Assembly: GCA_937951615.1 (NCBI GenBank)
Contig: CALFBH010000035.1
Location: forward strand, 23,604 to 87,603
Direction: 5' to 3'
Length of the DNA stretch: 64,000 bases
DNA from: an uncultured Saprospiraceae bacterium
GTDB taxonomy: Bacteria > Bacteroidota > Bacteroidia > Chitinophagales > Saprospiraceae
Positions within the stretch are counted from its first letter, which is position 1. Every line of letters begins with the position of its first letter. The position numbers and the translations under genes were made by a program. This document shows positions 8,934 through 17,661 of the stretch, one piece after another. Below the pieces are notes generated by a model. It did no database searches, had not been told where the DNA came from, and was given only the letters and a program-made list of their open reading frames with translations.

Positions 8934-10100
8934 TCAGACTTTAGCTCTATATTCCTTTTTGTCAATAATCATTTTAGCAATAACCTCTTTAAGAATTTCA
9001 GAAGTACCACCACCAATCGGTCCTAACCGACTATCTCTAAACATACGTGCAAGCGGGTATTCTTCCATATAACCATAACCGCCGAGAAATTGCAAACAGT
9101 CATAAATCACTTGATCAGCCACTTTGGTCGATTGTAGTTTTGACATACAAGCTTCCTTGACAACATAATTGCCTTTATCCAAATTAGCAGCCACTTGATA
9201 ATTGAAAGTTTTAATGATTTCAACTTCTGTAGCCATCTCTGCCATACGATGTCTCAATGCCTGAAAACGGTCAATTGTTTTGCCAAAAGCCGTGCGTTCT
9301 GACATATATTTTAGCGTATATTCAATCGCATATTCAGCACGCGCATGAGCATTGACACCCATGATAAGTCGCTCCAAAGCAAAATGCTGCATGACATAAT
9401 AAAAACCCTTGCCAGCCTCGCCCATCAGATTGGAAACTGGAATACGGACATTGTCAAAAGCAATTTCACCCGTATCAGAAGCCCGCCAACCCAGCTTGTC
9501 CAGTTTGGAAGCACTGACGCCCGGCATATCCCGATCTACAAGAAATACGCCCATAGATTTTGGGTTGCCATCAATGTTCATTTTTGCAATGACAATAAGA
9601 TAGTCGGAATAAACGCCATTAGTGATAAACGTTTTTGAACCATTCAACACATATTCATCGCCATCCAAAATCGCAGTACTCCGCATGGCACCAACATCAG
9701 AACCGCCAAAAGGCTCACTGATGCACAAACAACCAATTTTTTCACCTGTAATACTGGCTGCCAGATACTTTTGCTTAATGGCTTCACTACCTTCTGCATT
9801 CAGGTGGGTCATCGCCAAGTAGGTATGTGCCCACATCGCTGCCGCAAATCCTCCTGAATGGATACGTTGCAATTCTTCCAGAAAAATAACAGTATAAAAA
9901 GTGTCAAGCTCAAGTCCGCCATAGGCTTCAGGATAATGGATGCCAAAGTAGCCCATTTCGCCAAACTTAGTCCATATATGCCTTGGAATCGTGCCGCTGG
10001 CTTCCCATTCATCAATATAAGGACTGACTTCTTTTTGCAAAAAAGCCCTTAAGCCTTCTCTAAATAAAACGTGTTCTTCAGTAAAGTATGCCTGCTGCAT
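8934..10100 (-). CDS. Acyl-CoA dehydrogenase (long-chain/isovaleryl-like catalytic arrangement)
   Basis: This 388-residue FAD flavoenzyme oxidises acyl-CoA thioesters to enoyl-CoA and passes electrons to ETF. Visible family motifs are CISEPFGGSDVGAM, NGSKTFITNG (flavin site), the RTAFGKTIDRFQALRHRMAEM segment and the C-terminal LQFLGGYGYMEEYPLARMFRDSR. At the end the usual catalytic Glu of medium/short-chain enzymes is replaced by Gly (IGGGTSEI). A Glu in FALERL near residue 240 probably serves as the base, as known for long-chain and isovaleryl-CoA dehydrogenases. With HMG-CoA lyase directly downstream, a role in leucine or other acyl-CoA catabolism is plausible. It has a good promoter upstream. 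Confidence 0.92.
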   Translation of the reverse strand: MQQAYFTEEHVLFREGLRAFLQKEVSPYIDEWEASGTIPRHIWTKFGEMGYFGIHYPEAYGGLELDTFYTVIFLEELQRIHSGGFAAAMWAHTYLAMTHLNAEGSEAIKQKYLAASITGEKIGCLCISEPFGGSDVGAMRSTAILDGDEYVLNGSKTFITNGVYSDYLIVIAKMNIDGNPKSMGVFLVDRDMPGVSASKLDKLGWRASDTGEIAFDNVRIPVSNLMGEAGKGFYYVMQHFALERLIMGVNAHARAEYAIEYTLKYMSERTAFGKTIDRFQALRHRMAEMATEVEIIKTFNYQVAANLDKGNYVVKEACMSKLQSTKVADQVIYDCLQFLGGYGYMEEYPLARMFRDSRLGPIGGGTSEILKEVIAKMIIDKKEYRAKV

Positions 10101-10201
10101 TATAGTAATTTCTTTTTCGATTGAAAGTTATTCCATTTATAGAACAGATTTTTTCAATACAAGTTGTGTTTGATGCCTGGTTTTTGTGTGAACTTTCAGC
10201 G

Positions 10202-10232
10202 CAAATTTACAATAAAAAAGCGGTCTTACAAG
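10202..10232 (-). promoter_or_regulatory. Bacteroidota-type promoter for the acyl-CoA dehydrogenase operon
   Basis: On the minus strand TTG (10231-10229) is followed by exactly 19 bases and TAAATTTG (10209-10202), a full match to TTG-N19-TAnnTTTG. The predicted leader is about 95 nt. Confidence 0.55.
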
Positions 10233-10335
10233 CCCATTTATTTGTATCGTATTATTGCAATAGCAAGAAGATATTTTCCCGCAAATAATCGCAGAAATAT
10301 TTCCAATAACCAGTTACAGATCACTAGTCACCAAA

Positions 10336-10887
10336 TCAATGATAACCCGTATTGTGCACCAGCGTCTTACCGCAGCTCCCACAAGCAACGGCAGAACCAG
10401 CTCCACCAGCACAACCTGCCGAACAGGTATAATGCCATACGCCTGAAGCATTTTGAGCAGGTTCAGCAGCCTTAGGCGGAATAGTTATTGGTTGTGTTGT
10501 CGTCTGACCAGCATTAGGATTCGTGAGGATAGGGGAGATAGGCGCTTTACCATTAGTACTCGGCGGCGGTACTGTTGTTGGCAATCCAGTCGTTACAGGC
10601 GGTGTGCCGTGGTAAGCCTGATTATGTGCCAGTGTAGCCCCACAACTCGCGCATGGAGTTGCCGAAGCTCCACCACCTGCACAGCCTTTCGGACAGGTAT
10701 AATGCCAAACACCCGAAGCATTTTGAGCAGGCTCAGGAGTCTTGGGCGGAGGTGTTGTCGTACTGATTGGCGTATTGGGTGCAGTGGTTAATGGGGGAGG
10801 AGTTGTATCTGTACTGGATGAGGAATCACCGCCACATCCGATAAAAATAAGTAGAGCAAGTGGCAGGAAAAATTTATAAACAGACAT
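10336..10887 (-). CDS. Lipoprotein with two copies of a Cys/His module
   Basis: This 183-residue protein has a lipoprotein signal (FIGC, Cys18), then Ser/Thr/Pro-rich linkers. Two near-identical modules of about 42 residues lie near residues 52-93 and 142-183. Each reads EPAQNASGVWHYTC, then GCAGG, then C-x-x-CG, then TL-x-HN and a final YH. Four Cys and several His per module suggest a small metal-binding (zinc or other) knuckle exposed on the cell surface; this is inference. Pro/Thr-rich linkers are typical of flexible outer-membrane tethers. I do not know a function. It is transcribed alone. Confidence 0.7.
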   Translation of the reverse strand: MSVYKFFLPLALLIFIGCGGDSSSSTDTTPPPLTTAPNTPISTTTPPPKTPEPAQNASGVWHYTCPKGCAGGGASATPCASCGATLAHNQAYHGTPPVTTGLPTTVPPPSTNGKAPISPILTNPNAGQTTTQPITIPPKAAEPAQNASGVWHYTCSAGCAGGAGSAVACGSCGKTLVHNTGYH

Positions 10888-11172
10888 AGGTTTTCTTTTG
10901 AATAGTTTTAACGTAATTAAATTTCATACAAGGTAAATAATTATTAGGAGAAAAAATATTTTCAGAGAGATGTTATTTTTTAGAATCATTACTTTGGATA
11001 AACTGAGTATTTAATGTATTTTTGATTTGCTAATAACTTCAAAGGTCGCTTACAACATAAACAATCCTGTGAAGTTAGTTTTCAGAAGAAAAATATACGC
11101 CCTATGGTGTTATTAAAGGAGTTGTAGGAAATATAAATAAATACCTTATATTGCTACTTTACATAAATCAAA

Positions 11173-11859
11173 ATGGTAACATTTCTAAACATAATTAAAT
11201 GTGATTTTAAAGAAGTACTTTCACTTGAAAATGCCTATAACAAATTAACTGATTCTTTAAATGGAAATGAAAATTTTTGGCTTGAAAATATGGTGATAGA
11301 AGATCATACTATAAGTGGATCTTTTTTCTCAAAAAGAAACACATATATCAATCAAATAAACCAGCTAACTAATAAAGTTGAAAGAATTAGTACTGAAATA
11401 ATAAATAGCACATATTTTGTTTTTGACTTTGCAAGTAAAGTTTTAGAATACTACGGCAATTCTAAGGACTATTCAAGGTTTATAAGAAATGTTTCTTCAA
11501 AAATTGATGTATATGAGTCTCTTGAACTGCGTACGCTTAACATGCAAAAATTCTATTCTAGTTTAGAGGAAAAGAGTTTTGAAATCGAATTGCTTAGTAT
11601 GAGCATTTATGAGATGCAAATAAATCCGTGTCTAATTGGAAATTATAAAGCAAAAGTAAGCAGTAATTGTAATGCAACAGAACTACTACAAAATTTTAAA
11701 GATAAAATATATACTTTTGTAGTTAATTATCCTTTAGGTGATGAGGTAGTTAAAATAAATGTTAACAAAAATTGTTCTTACAAATTTAATTGCATGGAAA
11801 AAAATATAATCAAAGTTGTAAACCTAATTAAATCAATTCAAATTAAAAGTTATGCCTGA
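11173..11859 (+). CDS. Unknown protein, first gene of the AT-rich three-gene cassette
   Basis: This 228-residue protein has no signal peptide or membrane segment and is rich in Asn, Lys, Ile and Ser. It shows alternating helical stretches (YINQINQLTNKVERISTEI) and beta-type stretches near the C-terminus (IYTFVVNYPLGDEVVKINV). I recognise no family. Its last 8 bases overlap the start of the next gene, indicating translational coupling. Base and codon use are clearly more AT-rich than in the flanking metabolic genes, which suggests acquisition by transfer. The context points to a regulatory or sensing partner of the nuclease encoded next. Confidence 0.7.
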   Translation: MVTFLNIIKCDFKEVLSLENAYNKLTDSLNGNENFWLENMVIEDHTISGSFFSKRNTYINQINQLTNKVERISTEIINSTYFVFDFASKVLEYYGNSKDYSRFIRNVSSKIDVYESLELRTLNMQKFYSSLEEKSFEIELLSMSIYEMQINPCLIGNYKAKVSSNCNATELLQNFKDKIYTFVVNYPLGDEVVKINVNKNCSYKFNCMEKNIIKVVNLIKSIQIKSYA

Positions 11860-12805
11860 AGATCAAGGAGTAAATGGGGATCGATGGACAGATGAAGCTT
11901 CAAGATTATTTAAAAGTTTGGGGTGGGAAAAGATTGCCGATTCAAATATTGATATTGAAGGTCAAGATGGTTTAAGACATGGAATTGATTCGATTTTTGT
12001 TCTTCATGATGGCTTTCAACCTAGTCAAAAACAAGTTGTGTTTTTGGAGGCAAAGAGGTACAAAACAACTAGTTTTTCTAAGGGAAAAATCAATGATTGG
12101 ATAAAAGTAATTGACAAAAAACTAAGAGAAATTATAGGTTCAGAAGGTTTTTATGAACAATATCCTAAACTAGCGGGACAAAACATTAACGCTGGAATTC
12201 TTGCAATTTGGTTTCATGATTATGAACAATTTCCACAGTATAGATCAAAAATTAAAGAATATTTATTAAATGTAGAAATCCCAAGAGGAAGAACTGGTTC
12301 AGCAATAAATAGACTGTTTTTTCTTGACAATGATAGTATTTTGAGAATTGCTTCTACAATTGATTCTATTAATGATTGGAATACAAAAAATCATTCTGAA
12401 ATCGCTGATTGTGGAGTTAAATTCTTTTACCCTAGTAGTCTTCTTACTGGATTTGCTGTACAGGAAACAAGCGTGATGAATATAGAATACATGTACTCAA
12501 AATTCATTTTTGCAAAGTCAAAAGAAGTAGTTGATGGAAAAGTAAGAACAGCAGATATTGTATTCTATTTTGGACCTGTAGATAAATTAAGTTATTTCTA
12601 TAGGTTAAGAGAAGCATTACTTCATTTCGATATGATTAGTAACCAGAACAATCTATATTTATATTTGTACCAAGATGACGATGAATTCAGAAAGATCGAA
12701 CCAGAAGTAATAAAGGAATTCAAAAATGAAGGTCCTCCTGAAATATTTGTTAAACAAATGAACAAACACTCTAATTTACCAGCATGGATCAAAGACAAGA
12801 ACTAA
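11852..12805 (+). CDS. PD-(D/E)XK nuclease-like protein, second gene of the AT-rich cassette
   Basis: This 317-residue protein has a restriction-endonuclease-fold signature at the N-terminus. E15 lies in the first helix (RWTDEASRLF), D46 in GIDSIFVL, and E66-A-K68 in VFLEAKRYK, i.e. D-x19-E-x-K. The remaining 200 residues are mixed alpha/beta with a Tyr-rich segment (NNLYLYLYQDDDEF) and no known motif. The likely activity is metal-dependent cleavage of DNA or RNA, inferred from the motif only. It overlaps the preceding gene by 8 bp and the following gene by 22 bp. The arrangement recalls two-gene anti-phage systems with a PD-(D/E)XK subunit, such as GAPS4, but I cannot confirm homology. Confidence 0.72.
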   Translation: MPEDQGVNGDRWTDEASRLFKSLGWEKIADSNIDIEGQDGLRHGIDSIFVLHDGFQPSQKQVVFLEAKRYKTTSFSKGKINDWIKVIDKKLREIIGSEGFYEQYPKLAGQNINAGILAIWFHDYEQFPQYRSKIKEYLLNVEIPRGRTGSAINRLFFLDNDSILRIASTIDSINDWNTKNHSEIADCGVKFFYPSSLLTGFAVQETSVMNIEYMYSKFIFAKSKEVVDGKVRTADIVFYFGPVDKLSYFYRLREALLHFDMISNQNNLYLYLYQDDDEFRKIEPEVIKEFKNEGPPEIFVKQMNKHSNLPAWIKDKN

Positions 12806-13896
12806 ATTACAATCGAAAAAAGTATAAGTATCCAACTCGATATGATGTTGAACAAACTCTTGGACAATTTGCTAAAAGAGAATTTGTAGAAGATTATGCT
12901 AAACTTCGAGGTATATTTATTACCAAAGCAACTAGAGTACAACTAGCGGATAAGCTTTCCAGATTTTTTTATGATGATGATGACATTGAGGAAATTCGAG
13001 ATGTTGCCTACAAAACGTCAAGAACTCAAACCTTATCTGGGTTCACTGTCAAACTGGAAGAAGGTGCTGGACTAGTAGAATCTATTAGAACATCATTAAC
13101 TAATAATGAATTTGATGATCATGTTACTGTTGGTCCTCTTGTTAAATCAAAGAACAGAGATGATGAATTTACTTGTGAGGTATCCTATATAAGTAAAAAA
13201 CCAGGAAGAATTGAATTTCTACAGGAAGAATCTAGAAGTTTCAATTTGGTGGTTAGGAAATTAAGTGCTGTTGAATATGATGTTTTAACAGTTGGAAATA
13301 AGGCAACAGATGATTCTGTTTGTAAAAAAATTGTTAAAAAATCTGTAAAGAGAAGAGGTAAAATAGTGTCCTTGTCAGTAGATGATTTAACCACGCCTCA
13401 AACGATCAGTTTTTTTGATGATCTAGCAAGCGATGGAATACAGAATGAATGGAAGCTATTAGAGGTTTGTCAATTAGTTCTAAGAAAAGGAGAGGAGGAG
13501 GAAGATATAGAGATAGCACCAGCGAACGAACTATTAGGAATAAGTCAAGCGGTATTAGATGGAGATAACTTGAGAGGAAATAGTTTTGTAAAGCAAACGG
13601 AAAAAAGTGGGTATAGGTTTATTTCAATGACTTATAGGTTTGAACATGTTAGCAAACCATGTATTATTGATATAAAAGCAGAATTTAAGTTACGCCCAAA
13701 AGTATTTGTTATAGATATTATTCAATACTACGAAATTGAGGGAGTTGAAGCAGAGAGAATTGCCAAAGACATGGAACCATCGTTTAAATATGAAGTAAAA
13801 GATAAATTATGGAATTCTTCCAGACGGATATTTAAAGCAGTAAAGAAGAAAGAAATAAATCCTACAACAAAAGTAACAAACGCACATAGCCGCTAA
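12784..13896 (+). CDS. Unknown protein, third gene of the AT-rich cassette
   Basis: This 370-residue cytosolic protein starts inside the nuclease gene (22-bp overlap). The N-terminal 80 residues look like a helical DNA-binding or adaptor region (RYDVEQTLGQFAKREFVEDYAKLRGIFITKATRVQLADKLSRFF). The remainder is a beta-rich domain with charged turns, a KKIVKKSVKRRGK basic patch near residue 180, and a Lys-rich tail (SSRRIFKAVKKKE). I recognise no family. Its stop codon lies in the loop of a small hairpin. It is probably the effector partner or target-recognition subunit of the nuclease, based on gene coupling alone. Confidence 0.7.
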   Translation: MDQRQELNYNRKKYKYPTRYDVEQTLGQFAKREFVEDYAKLRGIFITKATRVQLADKLSRFFYDDDDIEEIRDVAYKTSRTQTLSGFTVKLEEGAGLVESIRTSLTNNEFDDHVTVGPLVKSKNRDDEFTCEVSYISKKPGRIEFLQEESRSFNLVVRKLSAVEYDVLTVGNKATDDSVCKKIVKKSVKRRGKIVSLSVDDLTTPQTISFFDDLASDGIQNEWKLLEVCQLVLRKGEEEEDIEIAPANELLGISQAVLDGDNLRGNSFVKQTEKSGYRFISMTYRFEHVSKPCIIDIKAEFKLRPKVFVIDIIQYYEIEGVEAERIAKDMEPSFKYEVKDKLWNSSRRIFKAVKKKEINPTTKVTNAHSR

Positions 13897-13905
13897 ACGC
13901 GGCTA
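13887..13905. terminator. Hairpin spanning the last stop codon of the cassette
   Basis: TAGCCGC (13887-13893) and GCGGCTA (13899-13905) form a perfect 7-bp stem; the stop codon TAA begins the 5-nt loop. There is no T-run, so it is either a weak terminator between convergent genes or a boundary element. Confidence 0.45.
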
Positions 13906-13939
13906 CGATCGTTGATACAAAACGTCGCATGACACAGCT

Positions 13940-14641
13940 CTAAAATAACAAAATACCAACTTTAATATGCATAGAAAGCCCAATCCCACCAGGCTGACTG
14001 CGCCAGGAACCGAGGCTGTAAAGATTGGGGCCATGTTTGGCAGCAAATTGATCGACGAGATTATTGCGTGTTTCATCGCCATTACTACTTTTATCCAAAA
14101 AAAGAGAAGCCGCGCTAATACCAAAATCAAAATCAAGTAACAAGAAACCATACACGACTTCCTGATAACCAAAACCAATATCCAACTGGCGACTGGGAAT
14201 ATCCTCGATTTTAAACCCGCGAAGTATATTATCAGTGGGATCAGTAGGGTCAGGAATCAACTCGCTACCAAAAACTGCTGCCTGACCAATCGCATATTTG
14301 CCAAAAACATAAGAACCCGTAGGAGCAGGTAGGGCATTATTGAGAAAATATTGTCCAGTAATGCCGATTTGTGCATCTCTTATTCTGGCTTTGGCATCAG
14401 GGAAGCTGCCATAATTCTGCTTATACTGTTTGCCCGTAATGGAGAAATCAGCTCCAATAACAAGATTGCGAAGCAATACATAATCTAAGCCAATATGCAC
14501 GCCACGCTCAGTAAGAGGAGAAACCAAGTCCGTCTTAAACATCATACGCTTACCCTGATAACCAGTCGGCTGGGCATACATAGCAAGGCTGAATAGCATC
14601 ATTGTAAAAAAATATAACAGTCTGTTTTTATAATCAATCAT
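13940..14641 (-). CDS. Putative outer-membrane beta-barrel-like protein
   Basis: This 233-residue protein has a signal peptide (about residues 8-23, ending LAMYAQ). Amphipathic beta-type strands follow (VHIGLDYVLLRNLVIGADFSIT, RIRDAQIGITGQYFLN, SYVFGKYAIGQAAVFG, RQLDIGFGYQEVVYGFLLLDFDFGIS). The final segment IGLSMHIKVGILLF ends in Phe, typical of outer-membrane barrels. Ligand and role are unknown. It is the last gene of a minus-strand group with the lipoprotein and the M48 protease, separated by a repeat-containing gap of about 70 bp. Confidence 0.65.
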   Translation of the reverse strand: MIDYKNRLLYFFTMMLFSLAMYAQPTGYQGKRMMFKTDLVSPLTERGVHIGLDYVLLRNLVIGADFSITGKQYKQNYGSFPDAKARIRDAQIGITGQYFLNNALPAPTGSYVFGKYAIGQAAVFGSELIPDPTDPTDNILRGFKIEDIPSRQLDIGFGYQEVVYGFLLLDFDFGISAASLFLDKSSNGDETRNNLVDQFAAKHGPNLYSLGSWRSQPGGIGLSMHIKVGILLF

Positions 14642-14711
14642 TTAAAGCATTCGTAATTCGTAATTAAAGCATTCGTAATTCGTAATTAAATCATTCGTAA
14701 TTCATCCATTA
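14642..14711. repeat. Tandem GCATTCGTAATTCGTAATTAAA repeats
   Basis: Two full copies and one partial copy of an ATTCGTAATTCGTAATTAAA unit fill the gap between two minus-strand genes. Confidence 0.6.
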
Positions 14712-15452
14712 TTATCTCGAAATAATTTTAAAACTATCATAAATCACGGCATTCAGATTGGTGTCGGAAGCAGGCGCGTCTACTCGTCGGATTTCCCGAT
14801 AAACAATCTCCGCAGTTTCTACATTGGCAATAATGGTGTAATAATAGGTGTCAACTTCTGGCGAAAAAAAACTGACCACACCAAGCGGTGGAACGGTAAT
14901 GAGCCAGATGAGTTTTCCTTTCACGGGTTTACGATGTGAGGTCACACCTTGAATGGCAAAAAAAGGCGTATCATATTGCTTTGCCAGGTGGCTGAAATGC
15001 GAGGCAATGACGGGACCCGTTTCATGGCGATTAAAAGTATGTTTATCAAATGTCCTGCCTTTTTTACTGATAAAATCCTGTAGAAAACTGACTTGTAGAA
15101 TTTCTCTTTTCAATGGAGCAAGGTCGCGAAAATAAGGCGTATCTTTAGGTTCGAGCCGTTTGGTGTCAATCATTTCTACCTGAATACCGTTTTTTTGTGC
15201 ATTCCTATAGAGTGTATTATTGAGTTGAATTTCTTTGGCGGTGGCGCGTTTGTATTTGCGCTGAGTGCTACGTTGTCCTGATGTGACCAGCAATTCAAAA
15301 TCAGGATCAAGGCTGACCATTTTTTCTATACGGATTTTTTTTGCATTAAAATCGCGGGTGCGGTCAATACGCAAAGCCCCCCGGCAGGAAGTCAGGAAAA
15401 CAAGAAAGAAAAGCCCAAGACATATTTTACTATTCAAAACGGTTTTTAGCAT
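14712..15452 (-). CDS. Lipoprotein of unknown function, coupled to an M48 protease
   Basis: This 246-residue protein starts MLKTVLNSKICLGLFFLVFLTSC; Cys23 forms an LTSC lipobox. A folded domain of about 200 residues follows, with no known motif; it contains basic segments near residues 60-75 (GQRSTQRKYKRATAKE). A second hydrophobic segment, KLIWLITVPPLGVVSFFSP, lies near residues 175-195. Its start overlaps the end of the M48 gene by 23 bp, so translation is probably coupled. A shared envelope role with that protease is inferred. Confidence 0.65.
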   Translation of the reverse strand: MLKTVLNSKICLGLFFLVFLTSCRGALRIDRTRDFNAKKIRIEKMVSLDPDFELLVTSGQRSTQRKYKRATAKEIQLNNTLYRNAQKNGIQVEMIDTKRLEPKDTPYFRDLAPLKREILQVSFLQDFISKKGRTFDKHTFNRHETGPVIASHFSHLAKQYDTPFFAIQGVTSHRKPVKGKLIWLITVPPLGVVSFFSPEVDTYYYTIIANVETAEIVYREIRRVDAPASDTNLNAVIYDSFKIISR

Positions 15453-16908
15453 ACCAATAATGTTTCCCCCCTTTAAAGTGTTCTAAATAATTTTCAAAAT
15501 AAGGACGCGCTTTTTTCTGTCCATAAACCAGTTCCATGTATTTCGCCATGATAATGGCAATGGTTCCACTACTTTCCTGATGTACCTGATATTGCTGTTG
15601 CAAATAATTTTCTGTCAATTGGCGCAAAGCCGGCTCATCCATTTTTCGCAACGAGCAGGAAATCTGATGATAGCCTTTCAGACGAATATCATTCTCAAGA
15701 TTAAGATTGAGCAATGACTTGAGTTGTCCGCGTTGTTCATAGAGATATAACTGGAACAAATTTTCAGCAATTTTATCTGTTAAATAGGTATTCGCAGGAT
15801 AGAATTCCTGTAAAAGCAAGGCATGGAGAAGGCTAAGTACATAATCTGCTTCCCGATAAGCATTTTCAATAAGTTCAAATCGGGCAATATTATTAATGTG
15901 GACAAAATCTTCTTCAGACACCAAAAAAGATTGCCCGCTAAGACTGCCACTGAGTTGTTCCTGCCGCTGTCGAATCATGGTCGGCGTAAAGTGGCTTTTG
16001 GTATTTTCTCCTGTATTAAAGAGGGTTTGGCGTTCCATTTCGTTGCATACCACCACCGTAGGAGAAAGTCGTGCTAATAGATTTTCTGGGCTATCATGCC
16101 GCCCATGTACCAGTAAATCTAAAGTTTGGCTGACGGCTTCGGTATCATATCCAGCTTTGGCGAGTAGGTCGAGTGCGAAGGCATCGGCTTCTTCTTCACT
16201 TTTTTTGGTGTAAGCAACATTGGCTTTGAGGTTATCCAAAGCACGTTTTTGGATATTACTTAGTTTTTGAGTCCGCACATATTGCCGAAAAGGATGTCCG
16301 CTCTGATGATGACCGATTTCGTGAGCGAGTACAAAAGCCAGTTGGGCTTCATTTTCGAGCTGCGCAAGAAGCCCGATATTAAGAATCAATGTCCCATCCT
16401 GCCAGACTGCGGCATTGGACGTGACAAAACGGCTGACAAATACACTGATGTCAGGACTTTCTGGCAGGTGTTGTAAAAGCTGATTTGCTACCTGGCGGAC
16501 ATATTGGGTGCATGGATCATTATAATAAATACTCCCACTTAGGAAAATTTCCTGTAAAGTAAAACGAGTGGTGGTTTTGAAATCCTTACTTTGCTTTTTG
16601 CGAATCCGCTCGTCTTCAACAATGATTTTGATTTCTGTTGTTCCTTTCATACCCTGGAAAAAACGCTCTGGAATCGTTCCTTTGGCCTCAATAGGCGTAT
16701 AGCTGGTATTCAGCTGCGCAGCACTGTATAATGGCAGAATAATCAGCATTAAAATACTGACAATAAGGTGTTTGTAGCAATATTGTTGCAAGGATGAAGG
16801 CTTTAGCTTTAGTGTAATGCGAGGTATTTGTGTTTTAGTAGAGTCAAGAATTTTGTTCGCTTGTTTTTCGTAAAACAATACTACAAAGAAAGCATTTTTT
16901 ATAGACAA
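15430..16908 (-). CDS. Secreted M48 family metalloprotease
   Basis: The open frame gives 492 residues. The zinc motif HEIGHHQSGH begins at H196 with catalytic E197 and second ligand H200; the third ligand is probably the Glu in EEEADAFALDLLAKAGYD. This is the layout of BepA/Oma1-like periplasmic M48 proteases involved in outer-membrane protein quality control. The start is uncertain: no ATG lies directly before the signal peptide, but a TTG at 16791 would give a natural secretion signal (QQYCYKHLIVSILMLIILPL, then YSAAQ), whereas the 39 residues before it look unnatural. The C-terminal half has helical repeats like the TPR part of BepA. Its stop overlaps the next lipoprotein gene. Confidence 0.85.
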   Translation of the reverse strand: MSIKNAFFVVLFYEKQANKILDSTKTQIPRITLKLKPSSLQQYCYKHLIVSILMLIILPLYSAAQLNTSYTPIEAKGTIPERFFQGMKGTTEIKIIVEDERIRKKQSKDFKTTTRFTLQEIFLSGSIYYNDPCTQYVRQVANQLLQHLPESPDISVFVSRFVTSNAAVWQDGTLILNIGLLAQLENEAQLAFVLAHEIGHHQSGHPFRQYVRTQKLSNIQKRALDNLKANVAYTKKSEEEADAFALDLLAKAGYDTEAVSQTLDLLVHGRHDSPENLLARLSPTVVVCNEMERQTLFNTGENTKSHFTPTMIRQRQEQLSGSLSGQSFLVSEEDFVHINNIARFELIENAYREADYVLSLLHALLLQEFYPANTYLTDKIAENLFQLYLYEQRGQLKSLLNLNLENDIRLKGYHQISCSLRKMDEPALRQLTENYLQQQYQVHQESSGTIAIIMAKYMELVYGQKKARPYFENYLEHFKGGKHYWYAKNRFE

Positions 16909-17163
16909 AAGTAAACAGTTTTTGATTTAGGTATATAAAAAACGTTCAATTATTTTGCTAAATATTACCTGTTCCGGAACATAGGTTATAAATATTAGCA
17001 CAAAAGACAATGAAGTAATGGGGAGAAATAATGGAATATTGTTTGTTATTAAAAAGATAAATTGTGGGATAATTTATTATCTTGTAGAACATTTTTTAAA
17101 ATTGTACGTTACGAATTAAGTAGTACAAACAAAATAGAACCATCACATAAATTTTAAATAAAT

Positions 17164-17481
17164 ATGGCATTAGAACTTACAGACACGAACTTTGCAGCGA
17201 CAGCACTGGATACAGACAAACTAGTCGTTATAGATTTTTGGGCACAATGGTGTGGCCCTTGCAAAATGCTTTCTCCTATTGTAGAACAATTGGCAGAAGA
17301 ATATAAAGACCAAGCCGTTATCGGTAAGGTAGATGTAGATAATAATTCGGAAGTTTCTACAAAATACGGAATCCGCAGTTTGCCAACAATTTTGTTTTTG
17401 AAAAACGGCGAAGTTGTACACAAGCATGTTGGCTACACGGTCAAAAAGAACTTACAAGAGAAAATCGAAGCGCATCTTTAA
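17164..17481 (+). CDS. trxA: Thioredoxin
   Basis: This 105-residue protein has the typical thioredoxin length. The active site W29-C30-G31-P32-C33-K34 follows the VVIDFWAQ strand, and the cis-Pro loop is SLPTILF. It is the general cytosolic disulfide reductant, recycled by thioredoxin reductase. It is monocistronic with a terminator after it and no N-terminal signal. Confidence 0.97.
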   Translation: MALELTDTNFAATALDTDKLVVIDFWAQWCGPCKMLSPIVEQLAEEYKDQAVIGKVDVDNNSEVSTKYGIRSLPTILFLKNGEVVHKHVGYTVKKNLQEKIEAHL

Positions 17482-17511
17482 TAAAAGTTGCTGAAAAATT
17501 CTTTACTTTAT

Positions 17512-17545
17512 GCCCTCATTCTTAAAAGAGTGGGGGCTTTTTATT
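17512..17545 (+). terminator. Rho-independent terminator after trxA
   Basis: GCCCTCATTCTT (17512-17523) pairs, with G-U, with AAGAGTGGGGGC (17526-17537). The hairpin is followed by TTTTTATTTT. Confidence 0.7.
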
Positions 17546-17661
17546 TTCATTGCTCGATTGTTCTATTGCTACATGCTTGGATTGCTTCATGGTTTGTGAA
17601 ACAATATGACAATGAAACAGTATAACAATGAATCCATGAAACAATAAAACAATGAATATCC

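Noticed and set aside
11852..12805. Naming the cassette GAPS4 or a known restriction system
   Set aside because: Only the PD-(D/E)XK motif and gene coupling are visible. Homology to GAPS4 proteins cannot be shown by eye, and there is no methyltransferase.
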